A DNA stretch of 64,000 bases. Origin: Piscinibacter sp. Lineage in GTDB: Bacteria; Pseudomonadota; Gammaproteobacteria; Burkholderiales; Burkholderiaceae_C. The stretch spans positions 1-64,000 of the forward strand of contig JAHBZL010000002.1 in assembly GCA_019635485.1 (NCBI GenBank), written 5' to 3'. Under the pieces are notes generated by a model that saw only the letters and a list, made by a program, of their open reading frames with translations, did no database searches and was not told the DNA's origin. A program made the position numbers and the translations under genes. Positions 1 through 8,300 of the stretch are shown one piece after another; position 1 is the first letter of the stretch; every line of letters starts with the position of its first letter.

Positions 1-176
1 GTGCCGACCGGCGCGCGCGCGGCCGGTGCCGCCTCCGCCTTGGCCGCCGCCGGCTTGTCTTCGGGGGCGTGCCCGGCCGGCGCGTGGGCATCGGAGGCGC
101 GCGCGCCGGTCGTGAAGGCGGCCAGCACGGCCAGGGCCATCAGGCGGCGAAAGGGAGCAGGGGCGTGGGTGGGCAT
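1..176 (-). CDS. Exported protein, N-terminal part only
   Basis: Only the first 58 codons are inside the window; the gene runs off the left edge. It starts with ATG at 176. Residues 1-27 form a signal peptide: basic FRR, then a hydrophobic stretch (LMALAVLAAF), ending GARA before SDAHAP. What follows is a low-complexity Ala/Pro/Lys/His segment typical of a linker just after export. The function cannot be read from this part. It could be a periplasmic or envelope protein. The 79 bases between it and the MFS gene hold a 14-bp palindrome (228-241) but no clear terminator. Confidence 0.6.
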   Translation of the reverse strand, partial: MPTHAPAPFRRLMALAVLAAFTTGARASDAHAPAGHAPEDKPAAAKAEAAPAARAPVG

Positions 177-255
177 GGCGACGAAACTCTCACGGCCCGC
201 GTCGTGGATCGGGCCTGCGACGGAGTTGTCGGCCGGCCGACCCCGAACTTGAGGT

Positions 256-1461
256 TCAGGTCACCCGCGGCTTGACCCAGATCCAGGACACGACGCCGAT
301 GCTCATCATCAGCAGCGAGGCCAGCGCCAGCGCGACCGCCGAGTGCATGACCAGCGGCGCGATCACGCCGGCCACGAATCCGTTGGCCACGCTGCCGACG
401 CAGGCCTGCAGCGAGCTCGCCATGCCGCGCCGGTCCGGCGCCAGATCCAGCACCATCAGCGTGACCACCGGCACCATCAGCGCCCAGCCGAAGGCGAAGA
501 TCGCGATCGGCAACAGCGCCCACCAGGCGGCCGGCGGGAACAGCAGGTTCAGCGTCACGTTGGCCAGCGAGACCAGCGTCATGATCACGAAGCCGTGGCG
601 GATCTGGTGCTTGGGCTTGATGCGCCCCGCCAGCCGGCCGGACAGGAAGGAGCCGGCCATGATGCCGGCGATCGTCAGGCAGAAGAACCAGAAGAACTGG
701 CCGGGCGAGAGGTGCAGCAGTTCGCCGAGGAACACCGGCGCCGACAGCACGTACAGGAACATGCCGTTGAACGGGATGCCGCTGGCCAGCGCGAGCATCA
801 GGAAACGCGGGTTGGCGCCGAGCTGCCAGTAGCCGCGCAGCAGGTGCCGCACGTTGAACGGCTGCTGGTGCGTCGTGTGCAGCGTCTCCGGCAGCAGCCG
901 CCAGTTGGCCGCCCACAGCACCACGCCGATCGCGGTCAGGAACCAGAAGATCGCGTGCCAGTCGGCATGCACGAACAGGAAGCCGCCGACCATCGGCGCC
1001 ACGGCCGGTGCGACGCCGAAGTAGATCGTCACCTGCGACATCACGCGCTGCGCGTCGGCCGGCGGGAACATGTCGCGGATCACCGCCCGCGAGACCACGA
1101 TGCCGGCCCCGGCGGACATGCCCTGCACCGCGCGCCAGAACACCAGCACGCCGATGTGCTGCGCCAGCGCGCAGCCGGCCGAGGCGATCGTGAACAGCGC
1201 GACGCCCCACAGCACCACCGGCCGGCGGCCGAAGCTGTCCGACAGCGCGCCGTGGAACAGGTTCATGACCGCGAAGCCGAACAGGTAGGCCGAGAGCGTC
1301 TGCTGCATCTCGGTGGGCGTCGCACCGATCGACTGCGCGATGCCCGCGAAGGCGGGCAGGTAGGTGTCGATCGAGAACGGCCCGAGCATGCCCAGGCAGG
1401 CCAGCAGCAGCGCCAGCGACCAGCGCGGCGCACGCCAGAGGGTGTGGGCGTCGGGGTTCAT
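256..1461 (-). CDS. MFS multidrug exporter, Bcr/CflA family
   Basis: A 401-residue inner-membrane protein with about twelve hydrophobic segments. The family signature is the short first loop (FSIDTYLPAF, residues 29-38). MFS motif A, GALSDSFGRRPVV, lies at 71-83 between helices 2 and 3. Family members are proton-driven exporters of drugs, sulfonamides or small metabolites; the substrate here is unknown. ATG at 1461 was chosen although the frame is open to 1629, because the extra 56 residues are not hydrophobic and run into the divergent cytochrome promoter. The gene stands alone and is divergent from the cytochrome c gene, so 1462-1558 should hold both promoters. Confidence 0.85.
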   Translation of the reverse strand: MNPDAHTLWRAPRWSLALLLACLGMLGPFSIDTYLPAFAGIAQSIGATPTEMQQTLSAYLFGFAVMNLFHGALSDSFGRRPVVLWGVALFTIASAGCALAQHIGVLVFWRAVQGMSAGAGIVVSRAVIRDMFPPADAQRVMSQVTIYFGVAPAVAPMVGGFLFVHADWHAIFWFLTAIGVVLWAANWRLLPETLHTTHQQPFNVRHLLRGYWQLGANPRFLMLALASGIPFNGMFLYVLSAPVFLGELLHLSPGQFFWFFCLTIAGIMAGSFLSGRLAGRIKPKHQIRHGFVIMTLVSLANVTLNLLFPPAAWWALLPIAIFAFGWALMVPVVTLMVLDLAPDRRGMASSLQACVGSVANGFVAGVIAPLVMHSAVALALASLLMMSIGVVSWIWVKPRVT

Positions 1462-1558
1462 GGACAAAGCCGGCCAGTGTAGCGATCCGCCCCGGGTTTG
1501 GCCGTCGTCAGGGGTTGCCGCGCGCACGTGCCCGAGAATCGGTACAGGAGGGTCCCGC

Positions 1559-2050
1559 ATGTCCCCTGTCACCGTGTTCCTCGCGCTGGCCCTGGCCGCG
1601 CTGTCGCCCGGGCCGGCCGCCTCCGGCACCGACCTGCACGCCTACTGGGACGGCCGCTGCCGGGACTGCCACGGCGATGCCGGCCCGTTCGCGCGCAACC
1701 ATCTCCAGGTGGTGGAAGGTCGCCTGGCCGGACGCCATCACGCAAGCGGCCTAGCGACCTTTCTGCGCCAGCACTACCTGAGCGACGACCTGGTCGAGCC
1801 GGTGATGCAGATGCTGCAGGCGCAGGCCGGCACCGACCCGTTGTTCAAGCCGAAGTGCGGCGGCTGCCACGGCAGCGCCGCGGACTTCGCGCGCAAGTCG
1901 CTGACCTTGCGCGGCGGCGTCCTGGTCGGGCGCGCCAGCGGCCGCCCGGTGCGGGAGTTCCTGAAGGCGCACGGCGGGCTCGCGCCCGAGCAGATCGCGC
2001 CGCTGACGAGCACGCTCGAGCGCGTCCACCGCGAAGTCGGCAGCCCGTGA
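1559..2050 (+). CDS. Small di-haem c-type cytochrome with internal duplication
   Basis: A 163-residue exported cytochrome. A signal peptide covers roughly residues 1-22 (ALALAALSPGPAAS). Two haem-binding CXXCH motifs are present: CRDCH (34-38) and CGGCH (100-104). The segments after each motif look like copies of one another: CHG, then FAR, then a Leu-rich strand, GR, and FL near a conserved His. It therefore looks like one short cytochrome unit duplicated in tandem. ATG at 1559 is preceded by a perfect AGGAGG 7 bases upstream, which decides the start against the longer upstream frame. The likely role is periplasmic electron transfer; the partner is unknown. It converges on rnpB. Confidence 0.8.
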   Translation: MSPVTVFLALALAALSPGPAASGTDLHAYWDGRCRDCHGDAGPFARNHLQVVEGRLAGRHHASGLATFLRQHYLSDDLVEPVMQMLQAQAGTDPLFKPKCGGCHGSAADFARKSLTLRGGVLVGRASGRPVREFLKAHGGLAPEQIAPLTSTLERVHREVGSP

Positions 2051-2060
2051 CGGGAAAAGT

Positions 2061-2402
2061 GTGAAGCGGGCCGATAGGCCGGATTCTGTGCGGCCGCCCC
2101 CTCGCGAGAAGGCGCGGCCGTGACCGCCATTCCTCTGGGCCGCGCATCGCTGCGCGGCTCGATGCCACCTACCCGCACACTCCTCGGGCCGAATCGTCGT
2201 GTGCCTATTCGGTGTTGCTGCGCGTAGAGATTGCCCGTTTCACCCCCTCCCCGGCCGAAGCCGCGAAGGGACTCGTCTCTGTTGCTCTGATCCTCGGCTC
2301 GCGCCGGACAGCCGTTAGCTGCTACGCCGCCCTGTGCAGTCCGGACCTTCCTCCCGTGCCAGCTTTCGCTGATCGCACCGGCGGCGGTCTGGCCCGCTTC
2401 AC
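2061..2402 (-). ncRNA. rnpB: RNase P RNA (class A)
   Basis: The catalytic RNA that matures tRNA 5' ends. The 5' end (2402-2391) and 3' end (2072-2061) form a perfect 12-bp P1 helix. The conserved P4 strands are present: GAGGAAGGTCCGGACT with CACAGGGC near the 5' end (about 2334-2356) and ACAGAATCCGGCCTATCGG near the 3' end (2070-2089). The length of about 342 nt fits proteobacterial RNase P RNA. The P1 helix is followed directly by ACTTTTCCC, so P1 plus the T run can act as terminator. The gene lies between the converging cytochrome gene and the NYN gene. Confidence 0.95.
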
Positions 2403-2409
2403 GGGCGCG

Positions 2410-2415
2410 ATTATC
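2410..2415 (-). promoter_or_regulatory. Candidate rnpB -10 box
   Basis: GATAAT on the minus strand, seven bases before the RNA 5' end at 2402, which is the spacing expected for a sigma-70 -10 box. The -35 region (about 2433-2438) is a poor match. The box contains the TAA stop codon of the NYN gene, so rnpB is initiated from inside the end of that reading frame. The assignment rests on position and sequence only. Confidence 0.5.
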
Positions 2416-3202
2416 GCGGCGTACCGAGGAACTGCACCTTGTTGGGCTGCTTTTCCGGCGACAGCGCGAAATGCTGCGGGTGCTTCTTGAACAGCCGCGT
2501 CGACGCCGCGTTCTTCGCCAGCAGCCCGGCGGCGCGCAGCCGCTCGGCGGCGATGCCGAGTTCCACCGGCCGGCCGCCCTCCTGGAGCGACGGCACGGCG
2601 TGCAGGATGCGCAGCACGTCGTCCGGCAGCGGCGGCGGGGCGGGCGCCGGTTCCGGCGCCGCCGCGGCCTTGGAGGTGCGGGTACGCGGGGTCTTCGCGG
2701 CACGCGCCGGGCGAGCCGGTCGTGCCGGCTTGTCGGCCGGGGCCGGCGCCTCTGCGGGGGCCGGAGCGGCGGCGCTGCGTGCCTTGCGGTGCGCGAGCAC
2801 GGTGTAGCCGTCATAGGCCGCCCGGGTCTCGTCGCCGGTCTTGCCCTGCTGGCCGATGCCTTCGACGCGGCAGCCCTTTTCGCGCAGCCGGATCACCAGC
2901 GGCGCGAAGTCCGAATCCGACGACACGATCACGACCAGCCCGGGCCGCTCGGCCAGCACGAGGTCGAGCGCGTCGACCGCCAGCGCGATGTCGGTCGAGT
3001 TCTTGCCCGCCGACAGGTTGACCATCGGCCGGATCGAATGGCGCTTGAACAGCACGAGGTTCTTCTGCGCCGACTCGGCGGTGCAATAGGCGCGCCGCAC
3101 GTGGATCGCCCCGTGCGTGGCGAGCACCTGCTCGACGGCCTGGCCGATCACGTCGGCCGAGACGTTGTCGGCGTCGATCAGCAGCATGATCTTCGGGTTC
3201 AT
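2411..3202 (-). CDS. NYN-domain protein with C-terminal LOTUS/OST-HTH domain
   Basis: 263 residues. The N-terminal NYN (PIN-like, LabA/DUF88) domain occupies about 1-135, with the acidic metal-site motifs LLIDADN (7-13), [13 protein letters not shown] (68-80) and SSDSDFAPL (94-102). An Ala/Pro/Arg-rich linker (about 141-190) leads to a helix-turn-helix domain (about 192-260, [12 protein letters not shown] ... [17 protein letters not shown]) that fits the OST-HTH/LOTUS RNA-binding fold. Family knowledge suggests a metal-dependent ribonuclease; the substrate is unknown. Its ATG overlaps the pyrC stop by four bases (3199-3202), so translation is probably coupled. Its stop codon sits inside the rnpB promoter. 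Confidence 0.8.
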   Translation of the reverse strand: MNPKIMLLIDADNVSADVIGQAVEQVLATHGAIHVRRAYCTAESAQKNLVLFKRHSIRPMVNLSAGKNSTDIALAVDALDLVLAERPGLVVIVSSDSDFAPLVIRLREKGCRVEGIGQQGKTGDETRAAYDGYTVLAHRKARSAAAPAPAEAPAPADKPARPARPARAAKTPRTRTSKAAAAPEPAPAPPPLPDDVLRILHAVPSLQEGGRPVELGIAAERLRAAGLLAKNAASTRLFKKHPQHFALSPEKQPNKVQFLGTPR

Positions 3203-4230
3203 GCGAGCCTCCAGGCCAGCGTCTCGCCGCCGCGCAGCGGCTTGAGCTGCGCGTCGCCGAACGGCACCGACTCGGGCAGCGTCCAGGCCTCGCGCCGCAG
3301 GGTCACCGTGTCTCGGTTGCGCGGCAGGACGTAGAAGGCCGGGCCGTGCAGGCTCGCGAAGCCTTCCAGCATGCCGAGCGCACCGACCGCGTCGAAGGCC
3401 TCGGCGTACAGCTCCAGCGCCGCCAGCGCGGTGTAGCAGCCGGCGCAGCCGGTGGCGTGTTCCTTCAGGTGCGCCGCGTGCGGCGCGCTGTCGGTGCCGA
3501 GGAAGAACTTCGGGCTGCCCGAGGTCGCCGCCGCGACCAGCGCGCGGCGGTGCTCCTCGCGCTTGAGCACCGGCAGGCAGTAGTAGTGCGGCCGCACGCC
3601 GCCGAGGAAGATCGCGTTGCGGTTGAACAGCAGGTGGTGCGCCGTGATCGTCGCCGCGGTGCGCGGCCCGGCCTCGCCGACGTACTGCACCGCCTCGCGC
3701 GTCGTGATGTGCTCCATCACGATCTTCAGCCCCGGAAAGTCGCGCCGCAGCGGGATCAGTTGCCGGTCGATGAAGGCCTTCTCGCGGTCGAACAGGTCGA
3801 TCGCCGGGTCGGTCACCTCGCCGTGCACCAGCAGCAGCAGGCCGGCGCGCTGCATCGCCTCCAGCGTCGGGTAGATGTGTTCCAGGTCGGTCACGCCGGC
3901 ATCGCTGTTGGTCGTGGCGCCGGCAGGGTAGAGCTTGGCGGCGACGATGCCGGCCTCCTTCGCCCGCGGGATCTCCTGCGGCTCGAGCCGGTCGGTCAGG
4001 TACAGCGTCATCAGCGGCTCGAACTCGACGCCGGGCGGCACGGCGGCGAGGATGCGCTCGCGGTAGGCCAGGGCCTGCGCGGTGCTCGTCACCGGCGGCT
4101 TCAGGTTCGGCATGATGATCGCGCGGCCGAACTGGCGCGCCGTGGCCGGCACCACGTCGGCCAGCGCCGCGCCGTCGCGCACGTGCAGGTGCCAGTCGTC
4201 GGGACGCGTGATCGTCAGGAGGTCGGTCAT
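3199..4230 (-). CDS. pyrC: Dihydroorotase (class II)
   Basis: 343 residues, the normal length for PyrC. It cyclises N-carbamoyl-aspartate to dihydroorotate in pyrimidine synthesis (cytosol). The zinc ligands are all visible: HLH at 14-16, the lysine to be carboxylated at 99 (AAKLYP), His136 (VHGE), His174 (MEHIT) and Asp247 (GTDSAPH). All sit at a constant offset of -3 from the E. coli enzyme. The substrate motif MPNLKPP (40-46) is present. ATG at 4230 lies behind AGGAGG. The downstream NYN gene overlaps its stop by 4 bp. The 66 bases up to the next gene (4231-4296) hold nothing obvious. Confidence 0.96.
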   Translation of the reverse strand: MTDLLTITRPDDWHLHVRDGAALADVVPATARQFGRAIIMPNLKPPVTSTAQALAYRERILAAVPPGVEFEPLMTLYLTDRLEPQEIPRAKEAGIVAAKLYPAGATTNSDAGVTDLEHIYPTLEAMQRAGLLLLVHGEVTDPAIDLFDREKAFIDRQLIPLRRDFPGLKIVMEHITTREAVQYVGEAGPRTAATITAHHLLFNRNAIFLGGVRPHYYCLPVLKREEHRRALVAAATSGSPKFFLGTDSAPHAAHLKEHATGCAGCYTALAALELYAEAFDAVGALGMLEGFASLHGPAFYVLPRNRDTVTLRREAWTLPESVPFGDAQLKPLRGGETLAWRLA

Positions 4231-4296
4231 GGGCCCATTCTCGCATCGGGGCCCGGCGGCCCGATCGACACGGGGCGGCGTAAGGGCGGGCGCGAT

Positions 4297-5448
4297 TCAG
4301 CGGGCGTCGCGCGCCACGGGCCCGAGGGCGGCGGCCTGCGCGGCGCCGCGCCGTGCCGGCACCCACAGCACGACGAGCGCCATCAGGCCGGCGGCCGCCA
4401 GCCCGCACTGCAGTCCGAGCAGCGCCGATGGCCCGACCGACGCGACGGCCCCGCCGAGCGCGAGCGCGAAAAACGCGTGACCGGCCGCGGCGCGCAGCGG
4501 CGAACTGTGCGCGCTGGCGCGCAGTGCGGGCTGGTCGAGCTGCGCCGTCCAGGCGAGGCTCCAGGCCGCGCCGTGGAACATCGCGAGCCACCACCACGCC
4601 GCACCGTCCGACAGGGCCGCGGCCGCGCCCCCGGCGGCGAGCAGCACGGCGCACGGCAGGGCCGGCGATCGAGCTCCCGCCACGGCGCGCCACACGAGCG
4701 CCGGCACGAACATCGCGCCGAGGTGCAGGCCGAGCACCGCGGGCGCGTTCAGCGAGCCGCTGCGGCACAGCGCGAGCATCTGCGGCAGGCTGCACATCAT
4801 CGGCAACATCACGAACGAGGCGAGGCCCAGCGGCCAGCGCGACGGCACGCGCCAAATCCCGGCCGGCCACGCCGGCAGCGAACAATCGAACAGCCCGGCG
4901 CGGCAGGCCGGGTGCCGCACCGGCGCCGCCGCGCTCGGCAGCAGCAGCGCCAGCGCGCCGGCGGCAGCCAGCAGCAGGGCCGCCACGCGCGGTGCCAGCG
5001 CGGCCAGGTCCGACGGGTCGCCGACGGCCGCCCACGCGATGAGCGCTCCGGTGGCGGCGGCCACGACGGGCGGCCCGGACGGCCGGGTCGACGCGAGCCG
5101 CAGCGCACGCACACCGGCCGACGCGAGGGCCACCAGCACCGACCAGGCCAGCAGGCCCGGCAGCAGCGCGGCCATCCCGCCGCCGTGCCGCACGGCGAAC
5201 AGGCTGCGGGCCGCGATCAGCGCACACGCCAAAAGCAGGACACGCGCCGCCGGCCGCGCCAGGCGCAGCCGCCCGATCAGCGCGGCCGCCGCGCCGAGCG
5301 CGAAGAGCCACGCGGCCACCAGCGCGTAGGCCGCCAGCGGCCCGGCCGCGAGGCGGTCGGCAACATGCGCGATGGTGATCCAGCCGCCCAGCAGCAGCGT
5401 CCAGGCCAGCGCGCGTGCGCCCGCCAGGCGCCAGGGGCCGGCGTCCAT
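4297..5448 (-). CDS. Unknown polytopic membrane protein at the end of the cox cluster
   Basis: 383 residues with roughly ten or eleven hydrophobic segments (for example 14-30, 38-58, 68-82, 92-112, 152-170, 206-228, 236-252, 263-280, 284-302, 322-338 and 343-363). I do not recognise the family. Noticeable are Met/Cys/His-rich membrane stretches: SFVMLPMMCSLPQM (211-224) with Cys228, LHLGAMF (241-247) and WWWLAMFHGAAW (285-296). These could be a metal or cofactor site, but that is speculation. The start at 5448 lies 7 bases after the mocA-like stop, so it is probably the last gene of the cox transcript. It could stand in for CoxK, a multi-pass protein of other cox clusters; no sequence link to CoxK can be shown here. 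Confidence 0.65.
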   Translation of the reverse strand: MDAGPWRLAGARALAWTLLLGGWITIAHVADRLAAGPLAAYALVAAWLFALGAAAALIGRLRLARPAARVLLLACALIAARSLFAVRHGGGMAALLPGLLAWSVLVALASAGVRALRLASTRPSGPPVVAAATGALIAWAAVGDPSDLAALAPRVAALLLAAAGALALLLPSAAAPVRHPACRAGLFDCSLPAWPAGIWRVPSRWPLGLASFVMLPMMCSLPQMLALCRSGSLNAPAVLGLHLGAMFVPALVWRAVAGARSPALPCAVLLAAGGAAAALSDGAAWWWLAMFHGAAWSLAWTAQLDQPALRASAHSSPLRAAAGHAFFALALGGAVASVGPSALLGLQCGLAAAGLMALVVLWVPARRGAAQAAALGPVARDAR

Positions 5449-5455
5449 GACCGTG

Positions 5456-6130
5456 TCAGGCCGGCGCGACCGCGGCGGGCCAGTGCAGCACGTGGCCGGT
5501 GCGTTCCGTGAAGCGCCGCAGGTCGTCGGCCGTGTCGATGTCGACACGGAAGCGCGTGTTGTCGGTGTCGAACCAGTGCACGCGCTCCGGATGGTCGAGG
5601 CGCCAGCGCCGGCAGGCCGCGTCGATGTCGCCGGCCAGCCATTCGTCGCGCACCGCCGCCTCGAACATCACCGGGTTGCCCGGCTCGCCGCCCACGCGCG
5701 GCACGACCATCGATGCGGTGCCGCGTTTCTTGTAGGCGCTGATCAGCGCCGTGATGTCCTGCGCGTTGACGAGCGGCTGGTCGGCCAGCGCGACGATGAC
5801 CGCGTCGAGCCGGCCGGCCAGTGCCGCTAGGCCGATGCTTACCGACGACGGCTGGCCGTCGTCCGGCGCCGGGTTGCGCACGATCGTCACGGGGAAGTCG
5901 CGCACCACCGGCTCGATCGTGTCGGCATGGTGGCCGAGCACGACGACGACCTCGTCGACACCGGCGCCGGAGAGCGCGATCAGCTGGCGCCGGATCAGCG
6001 GCACGCCGCCGAGCTCGAGCAGCGCCTTCGGCCGGTTGCCGAGCCGGCTGCCGGCGCCGGCCGCGAGCAGCACGGCGCCGACCACGAGGCGCTGGTAGAG
6101 CCCGCCACCGCCCTTCAGGATGCAGCCCAT
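5456..6130 (-). CDS. MocA-like molybdopterin cytidylyltransferase
   Basis: 224 residues of the NTP-transferase (MobA/MocA) fold. The nucleotide signature LAAGAGSRLGNRPK lies at 22-35, with Lys35 as the conserved lysine, and VALADQP (about 114-120) is the metal-binding Asp motif. Family members attach CMP (MocA) or GMP (MobA) to molybdopterin. CO dehydrogenase uses the cytosine dinucleotide form, so a CTP-using enzyme is expected here; this is inferred from context. ATG at 6130 is separated from the coxF stop by a single base (TGAGATG), so translation is probably coupled. No good ribosome site precedes it. A GTG at Val16 or Val17 is an alternative start. Confidence 0.8.
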   Translation of the reverse strand: MGCILKGGGGLYQRLVVGAVLLAAGAGSRLGNRPKALLELGGVPLIRRQLIALSGAGVDEVVVVLGHHADTIEPVVRDFPVTIVRNPAPDDGQPSSVSIGLAALAGRLDAVIVALADQPLVNAQDITALISAYKKRGTASMVVPRVGGEPGNPVMFEAAVRDEWLAGDIDAACRRWRLDHPERVHWFDTDNTRFRVDIDTADDLRRFTERTGHVLHWPAAVAPA

Positions 6131-6131
6131 C

Positions 6132-7043
6132 TCAGTGCCCGCAGCAGGAGGATGTCGCCGGCGTCAACACCGGCTCCGGCAGCGGCAGGCCCGACACCGG
6201 CGCGGCGGCCGCTTCCGGCGTGGCCACTGGTTCGGGCCCCGGCCCGGGCGCCGCGCCGCGCCGGTGCGAGACCACCGCGGCCAGCACCGAGAGCGCGATC
6301 TCCTCGGGCGTGCTCGCCGCCATCGGGTAGCCCGCCGGCGCGACGATGGCATCGACCGCGGCGGCATCGGCGCCGGCCGCGACCAGCGCGTCCTTCAGCA
6401 CCTGCGCCTTCTTCGCACTCGCGACGAAGGAGACCTGGCGTGCCTGCAGCGCCAGCGCGAGGCGCAGCGCCTGCACGTCGCGCCGGCCCTGCGTCGCGAC
6501 GACGACCCAGGCGCCGGCCGCGATCAATGCGCCAGCAGCCGCGATGTCGTCGTTCGCGATCACGCGCTGCGCATCCGGGTAGGCCGCCGCCACGGCCTCG
6601 TGCGCCACCAGCGTGACGCCGAAGCCGACGCGCGGTGCCAGCTGCACCAGGCTGGACGCCACCGGCGAGGCGCCGATCACCACCAGCTGCGCGCGCGGCA
6701 GCACCGGGTCGACGAACAGCTCCAGCGTGCCGCCGGAGTGGCAGCTCATGCCGAACTCGAGCACGTCGTCGAGCTGCTTCTCGTGGCCTTCCGCGGCCGG
6801 CGCGATGCGGATCAGCCGGGCCCGGCCGTCGGCAAGGGCCTGGCGCACGGTGCGCAGCACGGCCGGCTGGGCGCAGCCGCCGCCGACCCAGCCGTGCAGC
6901 TGGCCGTCGGCGGTGACCACGGCCTTGTCGCCGGGCCGCGCCGACGCCGGCGCGAGCGCGCGCACGACGCTCACCAGCGCGTAGGGCGCACCGGCCTGCT
7001 GCAGGCGGGTCGCGGCGGCGAAGACGGTGTCGACGGTGGACAT
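6132..7043 (-). CDS. coxF: CoxF / XdhC-family cofactor maturation protein
   Basis: 303 residues of the XdhC/CoxF family. The N-terminal XdhC_CoxI domain includes GQLHGWVGGGCAQP (about 46-59). A Rossmann-like C-terminal domain starts near LVVIGASPVASSL. The tail ends SSCCGH, a vicinal Cys pair. XdhC-type proteins bind the molybdenum cofactor and help insert a terminal sulfur before handing it to the apo-enzyme. In carboxidotrophs CoxF is required to complete the Mo-S-Cu centre. The gene sits between coxE and the mocA-like gene, in the order seen in other cox operons. A repeat element separates it from coxE. Confidence 0.85.
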   Translation of the reverse strand: MSTVDTVFAAATRLQQAGAPYALVSVVRALAPASARPGDKAVVTADGQLHGWVGGGCAQPAVLRTVRQALADGRARLIRIAPAAEGHEKQLDDVLEFGMSCHSGGTLELFVDPVLPRAQLVVIGASPVASSLVQLAPRVGFGVTLVAHEAVAAAYPDAQRVIANDDIAAAGALIAAGAWVVVATQGRRDVQALRLALALQARQVSFVASAKKAQVLKDALVAAGADAAAVDAIVAPAGYPMAASTPEEIALSVLAAVVSHRRGAAPGPGPEPVATPEAAAAPVSGLPLPEPVLTPATSSCCGH

Positions 7044-7055
7044 GTCAGTACCTCC

Positions 7056-7117
7056 CGGCCGTTCCGAAGGGACCGAACGCCCCGCTGGGGGGCAGCGAAC
7101 GGAGTGCGCGTGGGGGT
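7056..7117. repeat. GC-rich double-hairpin intergenic element, copy A
   Basis: It lies between coxE and coxF. The architecture is that of the other copies: a CCCCC block, a GCGC arm with TTCG, then C/G runs folding back on each other (CCCCGCTGGGG at 7080-7090) and a second TTCG hairpin (GTTCCGAAGGGACC, 7061-7074). It is the most diverged copy. It opens a 25-codon reading frame on the minus strand that I regard as spurious. Confidence 0.45.
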
Positions 7118-7133
7118 TTCATGGCAGTCTCCT

Positions 7134-8300
7134 TCAGTGCAGGCGATCCGCCAGCGCGGCGAGATCGGCCAGGCTGTTCAGGCGCTGGAACGATTCGACG
7201 AGGCCCGGCTGCGCCGCGACGCCGGCCAGCGCCTGCGAGGCGGCCGGCCGCTGGGACGGGTGGAACCAGGTGATCTGCGCGCCGCGCCCGCGCACGCGTG
7301 CCAGCTCCTCGGCCAGACGCGGCGGCTCGTCGGCATCGAAGCCATCCGACAGGATCCAGACCCGTGCCCGGCGCGTCAGCTGCGCGCGCGCGTGCACGGC
7401 ACGGAAGTCGGCCAGGCTGGTGGCGATGCGGGTGCCGCCGCCGAATCCGGCGGTGACCGCGTTGACCTTCTCCTGCACCGCGACCGAGTCGCTGCGCAGC
7501 AGCGGGGTCACCTCGGCCAGCCGGGTGTGGAAGACGAACACGCGTGCCTCCAGCGCCGCGACAAAGGCCCGCGCGATGCGCAGGAACAGCTGCGCATGCG
7601 TTTCCATCGAGCGGCTGACGTCGACCAGGATGAACAGGCGCGGCCGTTCGCGCTGCGGCAGGCGCCAGGCCGGGTGCAGCGGCAGCCCGCCGGTGCGCAG
7701 GCTGGCGCGCAGGGTGCGGCGCACGTCGAGGCGACGGCCCCGTGGCGCGGCCCGCCAGCGGCGCGTCAGGCGGCGGCGCAGGCGCCGCGCGATGCGTTCG
7801 GCCAGGCGCTCGAGCAGCGCCAGGTCCTGCGGCAGCCACTGCGCCAGCGAGCGGTCGTGCAGCGCATCGGTGCGGCTGGCGCCGCCCTGCGCGCGCGGCA
7901 GGCCCGCGTCGTCGGCCCCCGCCGCAGCGGCCGGCGCCTGCAGCGCGGTGTCGGCCGGTGTACCGCGTGGCTGGCCCGGTGCCATGCTGTCGTGCAGGCT
8001 GCGCACCAGTTGCTGCAGCGACCGGCTCGGCCGCGTCTGTCCCGAGACGCGCGTGCTGCCGCGCACGCGCTGCGGATACCAGTAGCGCTCGAACAGCTCG
8101 GGCCAGCGCCGCCAGTCGCGCGCGTCGTGGCATGCGATCGCGCGCCAGGCCGGTCCGAGCGCCGCGCAGCGTTCGACCGGCACCCGCAGCGCGGCCTGCA
8201 CCATGGCCTGCTGTTCGGGGATGCCGACGCTCAGGCCGTGCTCGCGCAGCAGCAGCGCGAAGCCGGCGATGCTTTCCAGGGGTCGTGCGCCGGCGTTCAT
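7134..8300 (-). CDS. coxE: CoxE, von Willebrand factor A domain protein
   Basis: 388 residues. The C-terminal VWA domain (from about residue 215) contains the metal-adhesion motif DVSRSM, then GGGTRIATSL (the MIDAS threonine region) and WILSDGFD. An Arg-rich region precedes it. CoxE partners the AAA ATPase CoxD, by analogy with other MoxR-VWA pairs, in building the Mo-Cu centre of CO dehydrogenase. ATG at 8300 overlaps the coxD stop by four bases, a strong sign of coupled translation, and is preferred to the longer open frame. An Ala/Gly-rich segment near 120-140 looks like a flexible linker. Confidence 0.88.
   Translation of the reverse strand: MNAGARPLESIAGFALLLREHGLSVGIPEQQAMVQAALRVPVERCAALGPAWRAIACHDARDWRRWPELFERYWYPQRVRGSTRVSGQTRPSRSLQQLVRSLHDSMAPGQPRGTPADTALQAPAAAAGADDAGLPRAQGGASRTDALHDRSLAQWLPQDLALLERLAERIARRLRRRLTRRWRAAPRGRRLDVRRTLRASLRTGGLPLHPAWRLPQRERPRLFILVDVSRSMETHAQLFLRIARAFVAALEARVFVFHTRLAEVTPLLRSDSVAVQEKVNAVTAGFGGGTRIATSLADFRAVHARAQLTRRARVWILSDGFDADEPPRLAEELARVRGRGAQITWFHPSQRPAASQALAGVAAQPGLVESFQRLNSLADLAALADRLH

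Noticed and set aside
7045-7121. A 25-codon frame between coxE and coxF
   Set aside because: It lies inside a GC-rich repeat element, and equivalent tiny frames occur in other copies. No evidence that it is a real peptide gene.
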